From Anaerocolumna jejuensis DSM 15929 (GTDB taxonomy: Bacteria > Bacillota > Clostridia > Lachnospirales > Lachnospiraceae), in assembly GCF_900142215.1 (NCBI RefSeq), contig NZ_FRAC01000033.1:1-64000 (forward strand): a DNA stretch of 64,000 nt, given 5' to 3'. The number at the start of each line of letters is the position of its first letter. Position 1 is the first letter of the stretch. The notes under the pieces are model-generated. The model was given only the letters and a program-made list of their open reading frames with translations, did no database searches and was not told the origin of the DNA. Shown piece by piece: positions 18,604 through 26,652 of the stretch. The translations under genes were made by a program, and so were the position numbers.

Positions 18604-20277
18604 TTAAAAATATGTCTTTGTAAGCTCTTCTACAATATTCTTCATACAGCCATCCTGAAAAGGAGAATCCAGCCCTACCTTGTTTAACATAGGCTCATAG
18701 AATTCTCTTGCGGAAAGTCTGCAAAGCTCAAGATAGCTCTCCCAGGCTTTTCCATAGTCCTTATCCATCTTAATGCGGTATTGAAGAGCGCAGGTCTGTG
18801 CCAGGCAGTAGTCAATATAATAAAAGGGATCCACATAAATGTGCTGCTGTCTCTGCCAGAAACCACCCTTTGAAAAGAACGGGTCATTCTCGTAATCCAT
18901 ATGAGGCCTGTATTCACTCTCCAGCTTCATCCAGGCGGCTTTTCTCTCGTCAGGAGTCATATCCGGGTTCTCGTATACGATGTGCTGGAATTCATCTACC
19001 ATGCAGCCATAGGGAATAAAGATAATGGCATCTGCCAGATGCATTTTTCTGTAATCCTCCGCCCTGTCTCCGAAGAATTTCTCCATGTACCTGTCGGTAA
19101 AGAATTCCATGGACATTGAGTGGATTTCTGCTGTTTCCATGGTAATGTCCCTATGCTCTTCCACTTCATAATTTCTGGCTACATATCCCTGGAAGGCATG
19201 ACCGCATTCGTGAGTAATTACATCTACATCAGAGCTGGTTCCATTAAAGTTCGCAAAAATAAAGGGTGCCCGGTAGTCCGGTAAAAAGGTCATGTAACCG
19301 CCGGCCTGCTTATTCTTTCTTCCCATTACATCAAACAGCTCATTTTCATACATGAATTCAAAAAACTCTTTTGTTTCGAGAGATAAATCGCTGTACATCT
19401 CCTTACCCCACTTAAGAATTTCTTCCGGCGTGCCAATGGGTGCCGGGTTGCCGTTGTTAAAGAACATTTCATTATCATAGTATTTTAAGGAGTCCAGTCC
19501 TAAAGCCTCTCTCCTTTGTTCATGAACCTTTGTAGCAAGAGGAACAAATACCTTCTTCACCTGATCTCTGAAGTTCTTGACCATATCACGGTCATAGCTG
19601 TTGCGGTTCATCCGGCAATAGCCCAGCTCCACAAAATCCTTATAGCCCATCTTCCTGGCCTGTGCCGTACGGTTCTTTACCATCTTGTCATAAATATCAT
19701 CCAGCTCTTTGCTGTGCTCCGCAAAGAAACCGGAAAGCTTGCTCCAGGCTTCCTTTCTGACATTTCTATCGGAATCCGTCAAATATTTTCGAAGCAGGGA
19801 AATGTTAAGCTCTTCACCGTTAAAGTCAATCTTAGCACCGGCAATTAGCTTATGGTAGGTGGATTTCAGATTATTATCCTCCTGCATAAGGGGGATTAAT
19901 TCTTCATTCAGAGCCTTTAACTGCAATTCAATATTCTTAAACGCCACCTTTCCGATTTTTTCTTCCAGGTAGGGCCTGTAGGGTGACTCTAACAGAACCT
20001 TGGAATATTGAAGCTTAAGGTCATCAAACTCCGGCTTCTTTTCATCATAATAGTCATTTTCTTTTTCATAGAACTCATCTGCGGTATTGCCGGAATGCCT
20101 GATTTCACAAATTGTCATTTGTGTAAGTACCTTATCAATTAGACCGTAAGCCTTTTTATGAATCTCAAACTGCTCTTCTCCGCTTTTTGCTTCCTTTTGC
20201 TCCTTTATCAATTCGAAAAAGGATAGTTTTACTTCTTCCATATCCACTCTTTTATATGGAATATCTTTGAATTTCAT
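18604..20277 (-). CDS. M3 family oligoendopeptidase (PepF/thimet-type)
   Basis: A 557-residue cytosolic zinc peptidase. The metal site HECGHAFQG lies at about residue 357, with a downstream helix MEFFTDRYMEKFFG and an ETAEIHSMSMEFF segment carrying the third Glu ligand. Length fits the shorter clostridial M3 oligopeptidases. It probably trims imported or recycled peptides. GGAGG lies 8 nt upstream of the ATG. It is monocistronic, with a terminator downstream. Confidence 0.94.
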   Translation of the reverse strand: MKFKDIPYKRVDMEEVKLSFFELIKEQKEAKSGEEQFEIHKKAYGLIDKVLTQMTICEIRHSGNTADEFYEKENDYYDEKKPEFDDLKLQYSKVLLESPYRPYLEEKIGKVAFKNIELQLKALNEELIPLMQEDNNLKSTYHKLIAGAKIDFNGEELNISLLRKYLTDSDRNVRKEAWSKLSGFFAEHSKELDDIYDKMVKNRTAQARKMGYKDFVELGYCRMNRNSYDRDMVKNFRDQVKKVFVPLATKVHEQRREALGLDSLKYYDNEMFFNNGNPAPIGTPEEILKWGKEMYSDLSLETKEFFEFMYENELFDVMGRKNKQAGGYMTFLPDYRAPFIFANFNGTSSDVDVITHECGHAFQGYVARNYEVEEHRDITMETAEIHSMSMEFFTDRYMEKFFGDRAEDYRKMHLADAIIFIPYGCMVDEFQHIVYENPDMTPDERKAAWMKLESEYRPHMDYENDPFFSKGGFWQRQQHIYVDPFYYIDYCLAQTCALQYRIKMDKDYGKAWESYLELCRLSAREFYEPMLNKVGLDSPFQDGCMKNIVEELTKTYF

Positions 20278-20401
20278 AATTTAATCCTCCGTTTTTTAAA
20301 ATAATATCCATTCTTATTATATCTTAATTAAAATAACTATATTCTGCAATGGAGAATATGATAAAATTTATGAATAACTGGATAAATCTTTCATTCATTT
20401 A

Positions 20402-21826
20402 TTATTTTACTTCATCCTGTTCTTCATAAAATAAGGCAGCCTTATTCAGGCAGCCATTGCAATTCCTGCAGCCGTGGCTTTCCTTCCACAGCCTGTCGGC
20501 AACCGGTTCCCACCTGTCTGCAGCAGGAATACATTTTTCAGTAAGGCTTCCTACCTCTTCCGGATTCTTAAGGTCGGTGGATTTGGCGCCAGACCTTTCC
20601 ACCATTTCAGCAAGTCTGCCCTGATTATCAAGAAGCGGGCAGGGTCTAAGCAAATTGGCATGAAAAGGCTGGTTCTTATGATATTCCATAAACAAAGGTG
20701 ATTTTAAGGCCTCCAGTATACTTTTCTCATATACATTACTGTCCGAATAATGAATAAAGGCACAGGGTTCTATATCTCCATTGGCATTGATGTGAAGATA
20801 CCTTCTGCCGCCTGCAATACAGCCCTTTACATATTCTCCGTCGTTCCAGAAATCTATTGTAAAAATAGGCTTGCTCTCACGGAAATGCCTGATCTGCCGG
20901 TATATAAATTCACGCTGCTCTGCTTTAGCCAAAAGCTCCGGTACGGCATCTTTTCCTACCGGCATATAAGTAAAGAACCAGGCAAATTTAGCACCTTTCC
21001 CAACCATAAAGTCAAAGTATTCCTCACTTCCGATAACTTCCGTATTCTTACTGGTATAGCAGCAGGATATGCCAAAGGGCAGCTTTTTGGCTCTTAAAAG
21101 CTCCATTGCCTTCTCTGTGGCTAAAAAGGTTCCCTTCCCCCTTCTGTAATCCGTTTCCTCCTGAAAGCCCTCCACACTGATTGCCGGGACGAAGTTTTTG
21201 ACCCGGAGCATCTCCTGTGCAAATTCATCATTTATTAAGGTTCCGTTGGTAAAGGCAAGAAACGCACAGTCCTGGTGCTTTTCACACAGCCTTATAATAT
21301 CTTTCTTCCGTATAAGCGGTTCTCCGCCGGAATAAACGTAAAAATATATTCCAAGTTCCTTTCCCTGGGTAATAATGCTGTCCAGGGTATCAAAATCCAT
21401 GTTTAATTTATCCCCATATTCTGCCGACCAGCAACCGATACAGTGCAGATTGCAGCCCGAGGTAGGGTCAAGCAGTATAGCCCAGGGGACATTGCACTGA
21501 TATTCTTTCCTGGCCTTATTCTGCCTTTTTCCTCCTATAAATACCCCATTGACAATAAAGTTCTCAAAGAGCTTCTTCCTGACTCCATCGTCTACATCCG
21601 TATACAGGCTTTTTATAAGACGGTACCAATTGTTATTCTTATTGTCCATATAAGGCAATATAACCTTAGCCTGTTTTGCGACGTATTTTTCCTCCTTATC
21701 TATCTTTATCAGCCAATTCAGTACTTTGGGAATGTTTTTTTCAGGATTGGAATCCAGATAATAGACCGCCTTCTTGATACCATAACCCTGTATAGCCTCC
21801 TTGATACTTTTTCTTTTCATGACCAC
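20402..21826 (-). CDS. radical SAM/SPASM protein
   Basis: A 474-residue radical SAM enzyme. The [4Fe-4S]-binding CNLHCIGC motif is near residue 125, followed by YSGGEPLIRK, the GGE motif for S-adenosylmethionine. The C-terminal third has a SPASM-like set of cysteines (KGCIAGGRRYLHINANG, then EPCAFIH, and a final GCRNCNGCLNKA). Such proteins modify peptides, mature enzymes or make cofactors; no substrate gene is adjacent. About 120 N-terminal residues precede the barrel and resemble no domain I can name. The frame opens with GTG at 21826; the ATG at 21820 is an equally good start. Confidence 0.9.
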   Translation of the reverse strand: MVMKRKSIKEAIQGYGIKKAVYYLDSNPEKNIPKVLNWLIKIDKEEKYVAKQAKVILPYMDNKNNNWYRLIKSLYTDVDDGVRKKLFENFIVNGVFIGGKRQNKARKEYQCNVPWAILLDPTSGCNLHCIGCWSAEYGDKLNMDFDTLDSIITQGKELGIYFYVYSGGEPLIRKKDIIRLCEKHQDCAFLAFTNGTLINDEFAQEMLRVKNFVPAISVEGFQEETDYRRGKGTFLATEKAMELLRAKKLPFGISCCYTSKNTEVIGSEEYFDFMVGKGAKFAWFFTYMPVGKDAVPELLAKAEQREFIYRQIRHFRESKPIFTIDFWNDGEYVKGCIAGGRRYLHINANGDIEPCAFIHYSDSNVYEKSILEALKSPLFMEYHKNQPFHANLLRPCPLLDNQGRLAEMVERSGAKSTDLKNPEEVGSLTEKCIPAADRWEPVADRLWKESHGCRNCNGCLNKAALFYEEQDEVK

Positions 21827-21902
21827 CCATATCCGCCTTGTTTTTAGTAATTATATGCAAACAGCCGGTTAAAATGCAATTCCAAAAAGCCTTATATAAA
21901 AA

Positions 21903-21966
21903 GCTTGATTCGGACAGCAGAATGCTATGTTTCTTGAGATTGCCTTCTGATACCCGAATCAAGCTT
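21903..21966. repeat. inverted repeat upstream of the radical SAM gene
   Basis: AAGCTTGATTCGG and CCGAATCAAGCTT form a perfect 13-bp inverted repeat around a ~38 nt centre that itself contains CAGAA/TTCTG. It lies in the leader of the radical SAM gene (minus strand). A 5' UTR structure or a terminator for the upstream operon are both possible. Confidence 0.5.
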
Positions 21967-21995
21967 ACCATGTTGTACTATCTTTGCAAATAAAA

Positions 21996-22046
21996 ATGCT
22001 GCCATCCTATAGCTCCCATCAAAGGATGGGGCACCTGACGCAGCAT
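21996..22046 (-). terminator. terminator of the SPFH operon
   Basis: ATGCTGC (21996-22002) pairs with GCAGCAT (22040-22046), with an inner CCATCCT/AGGATGG pairing, and the minus-strand transcript continues into TTTTTATTT. It lies ~120 nt after the last small gene of the operon. Confidence 0.65.
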
Positions 22047-22103
22047 AATTATTTTAGAAAATTTAATTTAGGGGTATCTATCTAAGCTATTGATTTTTTA
22101 CGG

Positions 22104-22190
22104 GATATCTTTTAATCACTGACTATATTCTATGCATTGATATCTTTTAACCACTGATTACTTTCTATGCATTGATATCCTTTAAATCGG
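22104..22190. repeat. 35-bp direct repeat at a gene 3' end
   Basis: Two near-identical 35-bp units (22104-22138 and 22139-22173), starting GATATCTTTTAA and ending CTATGCATT, are followed by a partial third inside the coding region of the 75-residue protein. The gene's last codons and stop have been copied outward. Confidence 0.75.
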
Positions 22191-22395
22191 ATATTAGTTC
22201 CAAATCAGAGGCCGTTACTTTTAAATTCGAACTGAGAGTCTCACCGGATACTGTTGTGACGGTAATTTCGATAACCGTTCCTTCCTGTAGGCCTTTATTA
22301 TTTACAGCCTCAATAAATTTAGGAAACTTGGGATGGTTACCGGTAAAGGTATCCCAGGATTTCTTTAATTTCATCATTTTTACGGGATTTAACAT
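22165..22395 (-). CDS. conserved hypothetical 76-residue protein of the SPFH operon
   Basis: A small acidic soluble protein. It opens with a basic segment (MLNPVKMMKLKKSWDTF) and then has a predicted beta-rich part (GTVIEITVTTVSGETLSSNLKVT) and a short acidic end. I do not recognise a named family. A strong ribosome site (AAAGGAGGG, 6 nt before ATG) makes it a real gene. It is last in the SPFH - RHH - small protein unit, so it may act with the SPFH assembly (inference). Its 3' end is inside a tandem duplication. Confidence 0.75.
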   Translation of the reverse strand: MLNPVKMMKLKKSWDTFTGNHPKFPKFIEAVNNKGLQEGTVIEITVTTVSGETLSSNLKVTASDLELISDLKDINA

Positions 22396-22434
22396 GATAT
22401 TCCCTCCTTTTAGTAATTTCAGCTTAACCTTAGC

Positions 22435-22701
22435 TTATTCGTTTTTTCTCTTTCTTACGCTCTCTGACAGCAAATATTCAATCTGTCCGTTAATAGACCG
22501 GTAATCATCCTCTGCCCAAGCAGCGAGTTCGTTCCATAGGGTCGGTGACAGTCTTAAAAGAATTTGCTTTTTGGATTTTTCCTTTTCTTTTAATTGTCTT
22601 TCCTTCTGCAGGAGCTCCTGCTCAATCTCTTTTATTCTTTCAAGACGTTTTTGCAGTTCCTCTTCCCTTTTATCTATGCTTCCTTCATTGTTTACTGCCA
22701 T
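22435..22701 (-). CDS. ribbon-helix-helix (Arc-like) protein with coiled coil
   Basis: An 88-residue protein. Residues ~8-45 form a highly charged heptad-like coiled coil (REEELQKRLERIKEIEQELL). Residues ~45-85 look like an Arc/MetJ-type ribbon-helix-helix: KKQILLRLSPTLWNELAAWA then RSINGQIEYLLSES, the usual RSxNxQIExxL pattern. It lies 21 nt after the SPFH gene. An RHH dimer could bind the paired palindromes upstream of the operon (23861-23881) and repress it. The function with SPFH is inferred from adjacency. Confidence 0.8.
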   Translation of the reverse strand: MAVNNEGSIDKREEELQKRLERIKEIEQELLQKERQLKEKEKSKKQILLRLSPTLWNELAAWAEDDYRSINGQIEYLLSESVRKRKNE

Positions 22702-22722
22702 CTTACTGCCTTTCCTTTAATC

Positions 22723-23742
22723 TTAATAAAGAGAGCCGCTGTTTACGATAGGCTGCGCATCCTTATTTCCGCAGAGTACTACAAGAAGATTGCTTACCAT
22801 AGCTGCCTTTCTTTCATCATCAAGCACTACAATCTCTTCCTGCCCCAGCTGGTCAATAGCCATCTTCACCATGCTTACAGCACCTTCCACTATTTTTTGT
22901 CTGGCTGCAATCACAGCTACGGCCTGCTGTCTCTGAAGCATTGCTGCCGCAATTTCTTCTGCATAGGATAAATGAGTGATTCTGACTTCCTTTATTTCAA
23001 GACCGGCTTCACTTACTCTTTGCTGCAGCTCTATTCTCATGCTTTCGGCGATTTCCTGGCTGCTGCCTCTTAGAGTTTTCTCATCCGCATCATTTTCCAT
23101 GGTATCATAGGGGTAAAGCCTTGCCACATTTCTTATGGTCGAATCGCACTGGATGGACAGGTAGGTCTTATAATTATCCACATTGAAAACAGCCTTTGTA
23201 GGGTCCGCTACTCTCCAGATAACCACCGCACCAATTATGATAGGATTACCTAATACATCATTTACCTTCTGCTTCTCATTGCTAAGGGTAAGGGTCTTTG
23301 TTGAAATCTTCTTACTGCCCTGACTTGCAGGATTTGTGGTAGTTGTGCCTGTGGTATAAGTCCCCATATTTATATTCGTATTAACCGGTGACGTTCTTGC
23401 CGGATGAATGGCTCCGGCAAAAGGATTGGTATAATAAAAACCTTCCTTTTTGATAGTTCCATAATACTTTCCGAATAAAGTCATTACGATAGCCTCATTG
23501 GGATTTAAAATATGAAAACCACTCAGCAGTACACATAATACAACAAAAAGAACAATACCGGCAACCAGTAAAAATGCACCAAGATTATAATTCATTTTAC
23601 TTAAATTAATAGAGCCGGCAATAATCCCCCAGATTGATACCCCAAACCCGATCAGCACCAGCAATAACATTATTCCACCGCTAAAGGGTTTAATTTCTTT
23701 TTCTTCCACGTTATTTAGCCTCTGGCCATTTTCATTTTCCAT
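22723..23742 (-). CDS. SPFH/Band 7 domain membrane protein
   Basis: A 339-residue protein with two N-terminal hydrophobic helices (about 20-75) and an SPFH domain (about 80-280) starting at HILNPNEAIVMTLFGKYYG. It includes DPTKAVFNVDNYKTYL and the helical QRVSEAGLEIKEVRITHLSYAEEIAAAMLQRQQA segment typical of stomatin/prohibitin-like scaffolds. It should form membrane-attached oligomers. Start set at the ATG at 23742 with AAAGGAG 5 nt upstream; an in-frame start 8 codons earlier has none. It heads a three-gene unit with an RHH protein and a small protein. Confidence 0.9.
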   Translation of the reverse strand: MENENGQRLNNVEEKEIKPFSGGIMLLLVLIGFGVSIWGIIAGSINLSKMNYNLGAFLLVAGIVLFVVLCVLLSGFHILNPNEAIVMTLFGKYYGTIKKEGFYYTNPFAGAIHPARTSPVNTNINMGTYTTGTTTTNPASQGSKKISTKTLTLSNEKQKVNDVLGNPIIIGAVVIWRVADPTKAVFNVDNYKTYLSIQCDSTIRNVARLYPYDTMENDADEKTLRGSSQEIAESMRIELQQRVSEAGLEIKEVRITHLSYAEEIAAAMLQRQQAVAVIAARQKIVEGAVSMVKMAIDQLGQEEIVVLDDERKAAMVSNLLVVLCGNKDAQPIVNSGSLY

Positions 23743-23860
23743 AATAACTCCTTTCGCTAATATCAAATCAGAGATTTGATATTCCTGATTACTTAGTTGA
23801 AAGATTTCCTTTCAATCTGATTTTTCTCATATTAGTATTTATATTAGTATTTATATTAAT

Positions 23861-23881
23861 ATGATATCATTATGATATCAT
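23861..23881. promoter_or_regulatory. tandem palindromic operator-like sites
   Basis: Two copies of the perfect palindrome ATGATATCAT (23861-23870 and 23872-23881) lie 11 bp apart, one helical turn, ~120 bp upstream of the SPFH gene. This is the spacing used by ribbon-helix-helix repressors that bind side by side. Confidence 0.5.
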
Positions 23882-24020
23882 ATTATCTTTCTATGGTAAT
23901 TTTGTCAATAGATAAATTGAAAAATTCGGCAGAGAAATTCAAAAATTTAGGAGAAAAACGTATGCCATTATATGTGTTATCATGAATTTTTAAAAAAAAA
24001 TAAAAAATTCAAACTTTTGC

Positions 24021-24048
24021 TTGACTTTTGGACAAAATATAGTAGAAT
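24021..24048 (+). promoter_or_regulatory. tRNA-Leu promoter
   Basis: TTGACT (24021-24026) and TAGAAT (24043-24048) with a 16 nt spacer lie about 18 nt upstream of the tRNA. Confidence 0.65.
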
Positions 24049-24065
24049 ATATACGTTGACGCTTC

Positions 24066-24150
24066 GCAGTTGTGGCGGAATTGGCATACGCGCTAGATTC
24101 AGGTTCTAGTCCGCATTACGTGGGTAGGGGTTCAAGTCCCCTCAACTGCA
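24066..24150 (+). tRNA. tRNA-Leu (CAG)
   Basis: An 85-nt cloverleaf with a long variable arm, as class II tRNAs have. The acceptor stem GCAGTTG/CAACTGC is perfect and the D-arm GGCGGAATTGGCA is typical of tRNA-Leu. The anticodon loop TTCAGGT gives anticodon CAG, and the T-arm is GGGGTTCAAGTCCCC. The CCA end is not encoded. A strong terminator follows. Confidence 0.95.
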
Positions 24151-24158
24151 TATAAAGA

Positions 24159-24201
24159 AAAGCCTTGTAAATGTTGAGTTTACAAGGCTTTTTGCTTTTT
24201 T
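24159..24201 (+). terminator. terminator after tRNA-Leu
   Basis: A perfect 13-bp stem AAAGCCTTGTAAA / TTTACAAGGCTTT with a 7-nt loop is followed by TTGCTTTTTT. Confidence 0.9.
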
Positions 24202-24279
24202 ACCAAATGATGGTCAGAGTAGAAAATCCACTTGACAGCTGCCAGATTATTTTATTTTCATTTTACTCTGGCGTAATCT

Positions 24280-24438
24280 ATGAATGTTAAAGCCTTGCAG
24301 CTAACCATGAGCATGGAAGATATGCCCCTTTCACAGTCTGACAAAGAGCGAATACAAGAATGTATTGACGGGAAAGTAAGTTTTCAAGAAGTCATTACCC
24401 TATTAATTCAAAAACATACGCATAAACAGGCTGTATAA
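24280..24438 (+). CDS. putative antitoxin of a Fic module (VbhA-like)
   Basis: A 52-residue protein. It contains MEDMPLSQSDKERIQECI followed by DGKVSFQEVITLLIQKH. The helix-turn-helix-like shape and the phrase around CIDGKVSFQEVI fit small VbhA-type antitoxins that obstruct Fic toxins. The position also fits: the stop is 2 nt before the ATG of a Fic-like fragment. The family call rests on these features and was not searched. The antitoxin reading frame is intact while the toxin is not. Confidence 0.6.
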   Translation: MNVKALQLTMSMEDMPLSQSDKERIQECIDGKVSFQEVITLLIQKHTHKQAV

Positions 24439-24440
24439 TT

Positions 24441-24629
24441 ATGAATGGTGAATATTACTATGAATATGAAAAGGATAACTTATACTGCTATCCCAGCACT
24501 TATGTATTAAAAAACAAATTAAACATTTTAGATGAGAATGAGTTAAAGACTGCCGAACGCGAAATCACTTCCTTACGCACCGTTCAAGCATTGACCAGTA
24601 GAATAGAAGGTAACTTTGATAAGAATTAA
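24441..24629 (+). pseudogene. truncated Fic-family protein (N-terminal fragment)
   Basis: The 62-residue product matches the start of Fic-family AMP-transferase-like proteins: YYYEYEKDNLYCYPSTYVLKN, then DENELKTAEREITSLR and a GNFD end, which in full proteins leads into the Fic core. It stops there; the catalytic HPFxxGNGR motif is absent here and in the ~180 nt downstream. The toxin is therefore dead, with its antitoxin gene left in place just upstream. The truncation lies inside an interval bounded by two copies of the tRNA-Leu 3' end. Confidence 0.7.
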
Positions 24630-24807
24630 TGATAAAAGCAATGTCTATAGATACTGATGTATTATAATTACAGAATATACTTTGGAATGTACCATAATAT
24701 AAACCTATAAAAATATCCATAAATCAAATAATGCTAACCTAATAAAACACATAAAACAGGGCTTGTTCACACATAATGGAATCCACAATAACCACACACA
24801 AAATTTA

Positions 24808-24831
24808 GGTTCAAGTCCCCATAACTGCATA
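24808..24831 (+). repeat. displaced tRNA-Leu 3' end (att-like copy)
   Basis: GGTTCAAGTCCCC-AT-AACTGCATA repeats the last 22 nt of tRNA-Leu plus TA (24129-24152) with only two differing bases. No tRNA body precedes it. Such a direct copy is what a tRNA-integrating element leaves at its far end. Confidence 0.75.
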
Positions 24832-24841
24832 CTTTAAAGCT

Positions 24842-24890
24842 CTCGCAACCTTACTAAATTCAAATGGTTGCGAGCTTCTTATTTCTTTAA
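24842..24890 (+). terminator. hairpin after the displaced tRNA end
   Basis: CTCGCAACC (24842-24850) pairs with GGTTGCGAG (24866-24874), followed by the T-rich CTTCTTATTTCTTT. It may be the original terminator of tRNA-Leu before the insertion (inference). Confidence 0.5.
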
Positions 24891-25174
24891 AATTCTGTTA
24901 ACCTCTGCTAACGTGCCTTTTTATAGCATAAACTATAAATGATGAATCCTTTCCATATTGATATCTTATTTTAGTTAATCTTACTTTACTTCCTTTTTGG
25001 CTACATGAATTAATTATAAATGTAAATACACATTATCTATGTAATAAAAAATCATAAACATTATTATCACCCGATACATCCAAATTGCAGAAAGATTGAC
25101 CTCTCATAGGTTCTAATGTATATAATGATAATCCAGATTTCTCAATCCATGAGTTTTTTTAATTTTATATTTTA

Positions 25175-25462
25175 TTAACTGCTGCTGTGATCAATAATCC
25201 AGTCAATGATATACTCTGTATGATATTTTCCACTTGCTATGCCCAACCCAAGATCAATAGTATCCTGATTACTTGCATTCACTTCAATGTTATTAACATA
25301 ACTCTGTATTGATGAATATAGCTCGAAATTTTCATATGTCTGAAATTGTGCGTTCAATGCCATATCAAGTAATCCTTCGTCTCAGACTCCATCTAATCCT
25401 CCTGATTGCTCTATGGCCATTGAATGCATTGAAAGAATCTGTTTCTTTTGCAGCTTCATCAT
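25175..25462 (-). pseudogene. doc (death-on-curing) toxin pseudogene
   Basis: Read from the ATG at 25462 the frame gives MMKLQKKQILSMHSMAIEQS, GGLDGV, a TGA stop at codon 27 (25382-25384), then DEGLLDMALNAQFQTYENF and, after SIQ, directly NIEVNASNQDTIDLGLGIASG. Intact Doc proteins read GGLDGVRDEGLLDMALNAPFQ, so the stop looks like a CGA-to-TGA change. The stretch with the Fic motif HPFxDGNKR between SIQ and NGIE is missing by an in-frame deletion of roughly 35-40 residues. Two independent lesions make it inactive. It follows the phd-like gene remnant by 13 nt, as in phd-doc operons. Confidence 0.8.
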
Positions 25463-25475
25463 TTTGCTAATTCCT

Positions 25476-25631
25476 CTATGCTTCTGCATACCTAGAAAGA
25501 AATTTTCTTGCCGCCTCTTCAACCATTAGGTTGTCGTCAGTAACTTCATCCTGTATCTTACTATAATCGATTATAATATATCTTGGTGCATTATTTTTCA
25601 AAATAACCGCTGAACCTTTTTCGTCAACCAT
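25476..25631 (-). pseudogene. Phd-type antitoxin, 5'-truncated
   Basis: The frame from the stop at 25476 back to about 25643 reads EVARMVDEKGSAVILKNNAP, then RYIIIDYSKIQ and ends AARKFLSRYAEA. This is the C-terminal two thirds of a Phd/YefM-like antitoxin (the strand after the DNA-binding part plus the toxin-neutralising tail). The N-terminal MI..S-ELR part is gone: the frame meets a stop within the end of the nitroreductase gene. An internal ATG at 25631 gives a 51-residue product if it is still made. It directly precedes the doc remnant. Confidence 0.7.
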
Positions 25632-25653
25632 ACGCGCAACCTCGAATATAAAA

Positions 25654-26178
25654 CTATTTTATCTTAATCACATAGCCATCTTTTCTTAGCTTAGCTTTGG
25701 GAAGGTCTCCTGCTATATAACCTAATGTACAATGTCCTATACCTATATAATTATCACCAATACCCCATTCTCTCAAAAGTGCTTTTCCTGCATCACTTTC
25801 AAATTCTTCTTTTGCCCGATGAATCCAGCAGGAACCTAGCCCGATGGCATGGGCAGCATTCATAAGATTTCCCAGCACCAGACTGCCATCCTCTATATAG
25901 GTCGGTCTATTTTTATCTGCTAGTACGATTATGACCGTGGGTGCACCATAAAATGGTTCAAAACCACTTTGTCCAAGGATATTCGCATTTATTACAGATA
26001 ATTTTGCAATGATTGCTTTGTCCTGCACTGCTACGATGAGTGGCGACTGTAATCCCCTTCCGTTAGGTGCATAAGTCCCGACTTCCAGTACTGTATTTAA
26101 TTCTTCTTCCGTAATCTGCTCCGGTTTATATTTATGGATGCTTCTTCTTTCTTTTAAATCTTTTATTGTTGTATTCAT
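25654..26178 (-). CDS. nitroreductase family protein
   Basis: A 174-residue FMN-dependent oxidoreductase-like protein. The N-terminal ERRSIHKYKPEQITEEEL and the APNGRGLQSPLIVAV segments are the flavin-binding signatures of the nitroreductase superfamily. GLGSCWIHRAKEEF and GIGHCTLGY complete it. It lacks the iron-sulfur domain present in some clostridial relatives. Length is at the short end of the family. AGGAG lies 7-8 nt upstream of the ATG. Physiological substrate unknown. The antitoxin remnant begins right after its stop codon, suggesting a recombination point there. Confidence 0.9.
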   Translation of the reverse strand: MNTTIKDLKERRSIHKYKPEQITEEELNTVLEVGTYAPNGRGLQSPLIVAVQDKAIIAKLSVINANILGQSGFEPFYGAPTVIIVLADKNRPTYIEDGSLVLGNLMNAAHAIGLGSCWIHRAKEEFESDAGKALLREWGIGDNYIGIGHCTLGYIAGDLPKAKLRKDGYVIKIK

Positions 26179-26652
26179 ATGATATCTCCTCTTGCCATAG
26201 CCCTAAAGTTTGGGATTTACTTGTTAATTTATTATCTTATTATCATCCTATTTTCTCTATGGCTTTTCTTTAGGAAAATAACGCTTATCTTTACATACAC
26301 CACGCAAATTATTACTTCCCTGTCAACAATTAATGGAAGCAGCTGCTTTTCAAGTCTTCTCAGTAATATATAGCTAAAAATTGATCTGCAAAGCCCCAAA
26401 ATTTCAGAACCTTATTTTTGTATTTGGAATTTTCCAGATGGCAACTACTGTATTACTTAACAATACTATGTTTTGGATACCCACTACATGCTTTCTTAAA
26501 ATTATCTGAATATACTTAAGTTATTTTTAAATTTTCTGGGTAATATAGTAAAATGATTTTTCTTGTACTATACTAAAAATTAATCTTGAAAGCATTACGC
26601 TTAAATTCAGCTAATGCGCCCAGGAATAGACAGTAATTGAGAGGAGAAAAAA
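26179..26652. other. AT-rich intergenic region
   Basis: 474 bp between the nitroreductase start and the lipoprotein gene, which diverge. It must hold both promoters, but no convincing -35/-10 pair could be fixed. The hydrophobic plus-strand frame at 26179-26373 has no ribosome site and AT-driven composition, so it is not called. Confidence 0.5.

Noticed and set aside
21741..21971. 76-residue minus-strand frame upstream of the radical SAM gene
   Set aside because: It overlaps the real gene start in another frame and includes the inverted repeat.
21996..22046. possible riboswitch
   Set aside because: The nested stems looked riboswitch-like, but no known aptamer core was recognised and its place after the SPFH operon with a T-tract fits a terminator.
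26179..26373. 64-residue hydrophobic frame divergent from nitroreductase
   Set aside because: Its hydrophobic residues come from T-rich codons; there is no ribosome site and no family likeness.
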